64,000 nucleotides of DNA. Source: Acanthochlamys bracteata (Eukaryota > Streptophyta > Magnoliopsida > Pandanales > Velloziaceae). The position numbers and the translations under genes were made by a program. This document shows, one piece after another, positions 57,544 through 64,000 of this stretch (within the stretch, counting starts at the first letter, position 1; each line of letters starts with the position of its first letter). The notes beneath the pieces are model-generated. The model made no database searches. It saw nothing but the letters and a program-made list of their open reading frames with translations, and was not told the DNA's origin. The stretch covers positions 10,416,001 through 10,480,000 of the forward strand of contig CM034130.1 in the NCBI GenBank assembly GCA_019914995.1, read 5' to 3'.

Positions 57544-59638
57544 TCAGTGACGTAGAATCCACTCTGCAATGTCCTTCCTGAAAACATCCGATGAAATGCT
57601 GCTTTGACATACTGTGCTACGAGCATGGGGCGCTAAGCAGTGCAAGTGCCTATGCTCCCTGTTCACCTCATTAGGCTTCTTTAGAACACTCGTCATATAC
57701 ATTGTCAGGAAGTGGTTAGACTGAGACTTAATTGGGCTGAAATGGAGTTTTCCTGTGGAACCATTCTCCCTTGGTGGAGCACTAAGGCCCTTTGCTTGAT
57801 GGCTTGATGATGGTATATTCCTGGGTACATTACTCACGTATGATGGTGCTTTGTCATGGTGTGGCCGGATCTCAGCTGAAGGCTTCAATCTGTCAAGCCA
57901 CCGCAGAATCCAATTACCTAAATTCCGTCCAACCTCGATGTCTCTTTGTTGGATGTTCTTGTGGACACTAACCGCAACATCAAAAGCAGCACGAGTACGC
58001 CTACAAGAGAAACTAAATATCAGCTTCCTGAAAAATTTTCTGTTAGCCTGATTAAGTATGACTATGCTAACAAGTTTTTTACCACATAATTCCAGCATGT
58101 TTGCGATTAACTAAATAACAAAAGATGCCTAAAATTACAACTTGAAGGAGCGATCCTAATTAGTAGAGAAAGGAATTGAAAAATTAATTCTAGCAACGAG
58201 AAATTACGGTCTCCACTATCTTTCTATGCCTTCTGATTCCTGTAAAAATTTCCCTATATATCAAAAAGAGAAAACAGCAATAAGAAGAAAAAAAGAATTT
58301 CAGCAATAAATCGTTGCAGGAGTGTGAGAGCCATGCAATCCACGGAAAGAAATGACTCATAGAAGCAGTTTTAATCCGAAGTATAAGGCACAGCTATCAA
58401 AGTTACTGGTCAGTCATAAACCTCAAATTACATACATGCTTGTAAATGGTATATGCTTATAACTTTATTATTTGCAGCTTATTAGTCTGTACAAGGAAGC
58501 GGCCAACCACAAACATGTCCAGTTAGAAAGTATGGACACCGAAAAACTTCAAATCAAATTCAAAACTTAAGAATCATATGAACAATCAGGAAGCACAAAA
58601 AATGAAACTGTGACTCCTTCATGTCACCTACGTCATACTCAGCAGTGTGTGTGAACCTAATTATAAGATGCTCCTCTTATACCAGTCGTCGAATCCTTAA
58701 AAAAATTTCTTTAAAAAAAAAGGATCTACCATTCCATCTGTAAAGTCACATCATGAACAAACAGTTTAAAGTGGTGAATTAAGAAATCGTTATGCACAGG
58801 TAAGAATTTAGCTCATCATTCATAATATAACTTCTAATCTGATGAACTACCAGCTCCATAAATTGCTATGTTCTCCAAGTTATCACAATAAAGACTTCTT
58901 TGCCTCACAACCAGCCCAACACGATAGTGCCTCAAGTAAAGGGAAGCCAGATCTTTCCAGGTGCTAGATGATCAATAAATAATTGAAGCGGAAAGCTAGC
59001 AACTCTACAAAAGGTAAGGCGTGAAGGAATCCACCAATATCCATCAATCAATAATCAAATACTGTTAGACCAAAACACCTCCTGTATAGTAGGAACCACT
59101 AATCAACATGTTCTGATACATCAACCTGTTATGCCTAAATGCATGTAAAAACTGCAGACATTCCAGCCCGTAAGAAAAGATATAACCTCAGCACATTCTT
59201 GCTTAACATTTATTAGTCAAATTACATATTTATTCATATCCTTGAAACATGTCTCCAGAAAACAAAAAATGAATAACCAACAAAAATAATTCTCAAGCAA
59301 TAACCATCATAGAAATTGCAGGAATCAAGTTAATTGCCACCTAAATAATCCGAAGACAAGAAGAGCATGGAATATGATTCTAGCCATACCCACTAGACAA
59401 TTAGAACTTCTCAACCATTCTAATTAAAATTTCACATTAATCGACGATCTATACAAATCCAAAATTCACACTATGAAGAAGAATTTGAATGGTTACTTGT
59501 TTGTTACCTGTGAAGGAAGTCCCTGATCTTGGGATGGTTTGGTCCAATCAATCTTCGCTGGATTCTGAGAGCAAGCCTGTACGTTCGCTTCAGTCCCAAG
59601 AAGTAAGCTGTAGCCACCGTTATCTCCCACAACACCAT
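57544..59638 (-). CDS. Conserved plant protein of unknown function (MVLWEIT family)
   Basis: Two exons (59638-59508 and 58000-57544) join to 195 residues, separated by a 1.5-kb intron. The N-terminus MVLWEITVATAYFLGLKRTY has a short hydrophobic segment (about residues 3-16) that may be a membrane anchor or signal anchor. It is followed by a basic block, LALRIQRRLIGPNHPKIRDF, and after the junction by RTRAAFDVAVSVHKNIQQRD, IEVGRNLGNWILRWLDRLKP and SAEIR. These blocks are conserved in flowering plants in a family annotated as uncharacterised; I know no function. The C-terminal 80 residues are poorly conserved in character. The splice codon is AG|G. Its start faces the histidyl-tRNA synthetase gene. 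Confidence 0.8.
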
Positions 59639-60233
59639 CTCCTAATCTTAAAAAATTCTACTCAAACTCTTAGATCTAAAATGTCAAAATCTCAGCAGGA
59701 AAAATCTGAAATTATTCCCCAAAATGTTAAAAACTCAACAATTGAAATCTAAACGCAGAATGAAACATTTCGGAATCGAAAACAAATATAATATGATAAA
59801 TCTATAAGAAAATTTTCTTTCTAGTCTTCTATAGGAAAAAATAACAACTCCCTTCCTACGCAATCGATTGTGAAAGCTCGACAAGAAAAAGTTAGCGAAG
59901 TAAAAAGAAACAATTTCACGCAGAAAATTTTAGACGGTTGGTCGTGGTGATGTGCCCGCAGTATAGAGCGCTCCAGAACATTATGTCGCATTTACCAGTA
60001 ATTGGGCCTTAGCCTAGAGCACAATGAGTTCTTACTGGTCTATGTAGATCGGTCATGGGCCTAATATGTTAAGTGGATCACAATGTATTCGCGATCCGAT
60101 ATTGCAAAAATGAAAACTTTGCAGAAACAACCCACACAAAATGTGTTGAAATCAATTAGCTTGTTCCAACGCTCTCCTTTCTCTCCACTCTGTGCTGGGT
60201 TGTCCGCCGCTGTGTTGCTTCCCGCGATTAACC
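59639..60233. promoter_or_regulatory. Divergent promoter region, MVLWEIT gene and HARS
   Basis: Two genes start outward from a 595-bp interval. Two site-II-like motifs (TGGGCC at 60003-60008 and 60056-60061) lie about 170-230 bp before the HARS ATG. In-frame codons upstream of that ATG remain open to about 60192 without another ATG. Shared control of both genes is inference. Confidence 0.45.
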
Positions 60234-63200
60234 ATGTCGCCGTCGTCCTCCACCGTAACACTCGGCGGTAAGTCTTCTACTCTCTCTTCCTCCACCGCGT
60301 ATTCCGTCGCCAATTCTCAATCTATTACTCAAATAGACACCTCTGCACTCGACAAGCTCTCCTCTGTCACCGGTAAACCTTCTGCCGTCAACTCTTCTTC
60401 TTCTGTTTCCGCTCCAGTTCATCTAAACTCATCCGTGGAATGCCGCGTGGCACTCACCGTGCTCCTTAACAAACTCCTCGTCTCTGATTCTACTGCGGTT
60501 CGCTCTACATTCCCCGCCCTAGTTCAAGAGATTCTAATGCTAGATTCGAAATCTGGAAAAGAAGTTCTTTCGGTCGATTTTAGTACGCCAGTTTCATTGG
60601 CAACATCCTTGTGTCAGCTAACTGGTAAGAATTTTGATGAGATTGGTGTTACAAATGAGGAAATTCAAGTGATTGAGGGATCCTGTTGTGTTCCTGTTGG
60701 ATTGTGTGCGATGATCGATTGTTGCGCGTCCACTCTGGGGAGGTTATTAGATGCGGTGGCGGCGTTGTCGTGCGAAGCAGCGAGGGGTGTGGTGGATTAT
60801 TTCGATTTGGTTGGCTCAGGCGATGGGCCAAATGTGAAGGATGAAGTCGATGTTGCGGCAGATATGAGGATTTTGTTGTTTGGATCGAAGCTTACTGGGC
60901 AGAACAGTTCAAATTTTATTGAGAAGATACCAGCAGTGAATGGAATCTTCCGGGAGGCTGTGAGGTTGATACATAATCGCACACGGGTTGAATTGAATTC
61001 AGTTGTTAAGGTCAAGAAGAAGGCTGTAGAAGGGTGGAGTTGCGGAAAGGAGGAACCTCTGGTGGCTTTCGGATTGCTTTTGGCAAAGGCAATCCAGGAG
61101 GCAGCTGAGAGTAGCTTTGGCAGGATGGGTTTGATTCTTGATGCAATCAGCGATGCTGATCAAAAGTTAATGGCAGTTGAGGTTTTCGAAAAGTGGTGTC
61201 CAAAGATGGAGAATATCAGAGATGAATATTGTGCTGTTGTGGTGAAAACTGTTTCCACATCGGATTGCTCTGTTTTTCTGCATGGAGTGTATGAACTGTT
61301 GGTGAAGCTTAGGTTGGTGCTTGCATGGGAGACAGCTTTAGCTTTGTTTACAATAGAAGGCGATGAAACCATTGAGAAACCACATGTTAGTAACTCATCC
61401 AGAGCCAAGGAGGTGATCAGGGAGAATGTTAAAAGTGATAAGAAGAGCGAAAAGAAAAAGAAGAAGAACTTAGGAAGGGGAACATCTGTCATAAGGCAGT
61501 TTCTTGTAGAAAGAGTTAGCGGTAGAGCATTGAACTCCATCATTGAATCATCAGTGCTCTGTGATTGGGTGCAACAACTGTCTTTACTTTTTGACTCCAA
61601 GGATGTTGGACTAAGTACTTTTTTAACTAAAATCAAGGAGATTGTAGAGAGCAATGAAGTCAGGAGGCTTCCCAAAATTCCGAAGGTGAGACCTTCACTT
61701 AACATCATCATCCTCTTTGGGGAACCATGTGAAACATGTCTCTAGTTAGTCTGGCTAAAGCTATGAAAAAAATATTGTCTTTGTAGCTCCTAAACTTGAA
61801 GTAAGATTTTCAATGTCTGACTTGTTGGTAAGAATCATATTTATTTAAAGGAGATCTGTTTTAGCTTGCCACAACGTAGTTCAGTATTTCCTTTATATAG
61901 CTAAACATCACCGTTGATGGATGTCTATTATGTACTGCAGTTTTCTATAGCTAAGATGTTGTTTACATATTTCTGTAGGGTACTCGTGATTTTGGAAAAG
62001 AACAAATGGCCATAAGGGAGCGGGCATTTTCTATTATTACTGGTGTATTTAAAAGGCACGGAGCTACGGCCTTGGACACACCTGTCTTTGAATTGCGAGA
62101 GACTCTCATGGGCAAGTACGGTGAAGACTCAAAACTTATCTATGACCTTGCTGACCAGGTATTTATTATGGCTTTTTTAGGTGGATAATAAACCGTATTG
62201 TTATCCTTTTTCATTAACTGTGATTGTACCGGCATATATAAGCTTTACTGTCCTTGATTGGACTCCTGTGTTTCTGTACACTCTACATTACATAACCAGT
62301 CAACCCTTGAGGTTGATGGGGGTATTGTCTTATCCATCTAGCAGTTTTATATATAGTTTCGTTTCTATTTCCTAATCCTGTATGCCCATAAGCTGTATAG
62401 CAGATTAGCAGGAAATTGACCTTTTACCTTCTCTTTGGCAGGGTGGTGAAAAGTGTTCACTCCGATATGACCTAACTGTCCCCTTTGCTCGATATCTTGC
62501 CATGAACAATCTCAGTGCACTGAAGAGGTATCAGATTGCTAAAGTGTACAGAAGAGACAACCCAGCTAAAGGGAGGTATCGGGAATTTTATCAATGTGAT
62601 TTTGACATTGCTGGGCAGTATGAAGTCATGGAGGCTGATTTTGAAGTCATCAGGATATTAACAGAGTTGTTGGATGAATTAAGTATTGGTGATTATGAGG
62701 TATAGTGTAATTATATGATGGCATATTTAATCTTTAGACAGACTTTGCTAATTAACCTGGAAAGTACCTGATGAGGTTATTGTCTTTATACTCTAATGTG
62801 ACACAATTTTGCAAGGTATAGTTTGGAAGGAGTTCTTAATTCGTGGTGCAAAAAAATCATGTAGGCACAGTTGTAGAATGTTTTGGGAAATTATTTAGAT
62901 TTTCAGTTTCTAATCTTCACCTTGGAACTTCCAAGACATTGCATATATTCGCATGTACTTTATCGCAGTAGGAGAAAGCTTGCCGTGTCTATATGTCATA
63001 GAAGTTGTATTTTTTCTTTCTGAGCTTACCTGCATAGTATAGTCTTTCCTTTTACTCCTGGATGAGCCTTGGTATTGATCAGTTCAATAACAAGTTTGTT
63101 TAATTTTTAATTATTATATGCAAAATCATCATTATACTCATTTCTATTTCTGCAGATTAAGTTGAACCATCGGAAGGTATTGGATGGGATGTTTGAAATA

Positions 63201-64000
63201 TGTGGTGTACCTCCAGAAAAATTCAGAACCGTCTGCTCAAGCATTGACAAACTAGACAAGCAAACGTTTGAGCAAGTTAAAAAGGAATTGGTGTGTCTGA
63301 AATTTCAGAATATGTAAAAAAAGATAGTGCTTTCTTATGTTAATTTTCATTCTGTTGACTATGCTTTTCTTTGGAATTGCTTTTCTTAACTGCCAAAACT
63401 TTCTATGTTCTCGTTCTCATAAAGATGGGTAATTTAATTGTGGTAGGTGGAAGAGAAAGGGTTAGCTATTGAAATAGCTGACAAGATTGGCTCCTTTGTG
63501 AATAAAAGAGGATCACCTCTTCAAATTTTGTCAGATTTGAAGAAAGAGGGAAGCTCATTTCTGGAAAATAGTTCTTCTTCAAGTGCTCTGAACCACTTGG
63601 AGATCTTATTTAACATTCTTGCCAAGGCAAGGTGTCTAGACAAAATTGTTTTTGACTTAAGCCTTGCGAGAGGCCTTGATTATTACACTGGTGTTATATT
63701 TGAAGCCGTCTTTAAGGGTGCTTCACAGGTAAACTAGGAACCTAGATGTTCATAACAATTATTTGTGATTCTTTTATCCTTTTAATGACAAAATCAATCA
63801 TTCAATGCATATCCTCTTTTCTAATAGTGGATATTGTCTCCATTTTTAGATTCTTTTCTTTCCTTTGATATGGCAAATAACCGGGCTTGTGTTTTGTATC
63901 TATTACACATATAGGTGGGAACAATTGCAGCCGGTGGGCGTTATGACAATCTGGTGGGAATGTTCAGTGGAAAGCAGGTTCTGGCAGTTGGAGTTAGCTT
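60234..64000 (+). CDS. Histidyl-tRNA synthetase, cytosolic type (partial, 3' end missing)
   Basis: Class II aminoacyl-tRNA synthetase that charges tRNA-His. Exons 60234-61685, 61979-62158, 62442-62699, 63156-63290, 63447-63728 and 63915 to the window end are all in frame. The first exon encodes the long plant-specific N-terminal region (484 residues, start [15 protein letters not shown]), with a lysine-rich patch ([13 protein letters not shown]) and [12 protein letters not shown]. The catalytic core follows: [37 protein letters not shown], motif 2 [29 protein letters not shown], the HisA signature [10 protein letters not shown], and HisB-like [20 protein letters not shown]. This matches Arabidopsis At3g02760 as I remember it. 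No frame break is seen. The rest of the catalytic domain and the anticodon-binding domain lie beyond the window. Confidence 0.96.

Noticed and set aside
60192..60233. Non-ATG N-terminal extension of histidyl-tRNA synthetase
   Set aside because: The frame is open upstream of the ATG, but there is no ATG and no clear targeting signal; the normal plant N-terminus begins at 60234.
61160..61711. Long minus-strand open frame opposite HARS exon 1
   Set aside because: It is opposite a conserved-family exon, has no recognisable domain and has low-complexity Ser/Phe/Leu content typical of antisense shadows.

Overview
The window is nuclear DNA of a flowering plant, almost certainly a eudicot. It carries spliced GT-AG genes of plant-specific families (VQ, WEB, R2R3-MYB, B3), an intron-containing plant elongator tRNA-Met, AT-rich intergenic DNA and plant-type DNA transposons. 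The species cannot be fixed from the sequence alone.

Layout. 0-10 kb (minus strand): an IKU1-like VQ-motif gene (703-1602), tRNA-Met(CAT) (2595-2679), a small conserved plant gene (3174-3551) and a 10-exon SCAI-homologue gene (4373-10116). The SCAI gene has one GC-AG intron and a hAT-type MITE in intron 2. 11-14 kb: an F-box/LRR gene on the plus strand with at least three reading-frame breaks. 16-24 kb (plus): a WEB-family coiled-coil gene and an ITPK inositol phosphate kinase gene. 24-31 kb: 7 kb without a recognisable gene. 31-32.5 kb (minus): an R2R3-MYB of the MYB9/MYB107 type. 34.8-44.7 kb: a 9.9-kb PIF/Harbinger transposon with decayed SANT and DDE genes and about 5.3 kb of nested tandem repeats in a presumed 5' intron. 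45.6-46.1 kb: a long foldback element lying between AT microsatellites. 47.5-48.6 kb (plus): THOC7. 49.5-53.7 kb: an orphan first exon of an HSFA1-like heat shock factor followed by a rearranged cluster with two B3-domain fragments in inverted orientation. 55.2-56.4 kb (minus): complex I subunit NDUFB10. 57.5-59.6 kb (minus): a conserved plant gene of unknown function. 60.2-64 kb (plus): cytosolic-type histidyl-tRNA synthetase, cut by the window end.

The genes do not form a pathway; they are ordinary euchromatic neighbours. From memory, WEB, ITPK1, MYB9/107, THO7 and HSFA1 also lie close together, in this order, on Arabidopsis chromosome 5 (and in part on chromosome 3), so this appears to be a conserved syntenic block. 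Against that background, the Harbinger insertion between MYB and THOC7 and the wreckage at the HSFA1 position are the lineage-specific events.

The most unusual structures are the tandem-repeat array inside the Harbinger element, the foldback element at 45.66-46.07 kb and the HSF/B3 rearrangement. Splice sites were placed by eye from reading frame, GT/AG signals and remembered family sequences; no alignment was run.
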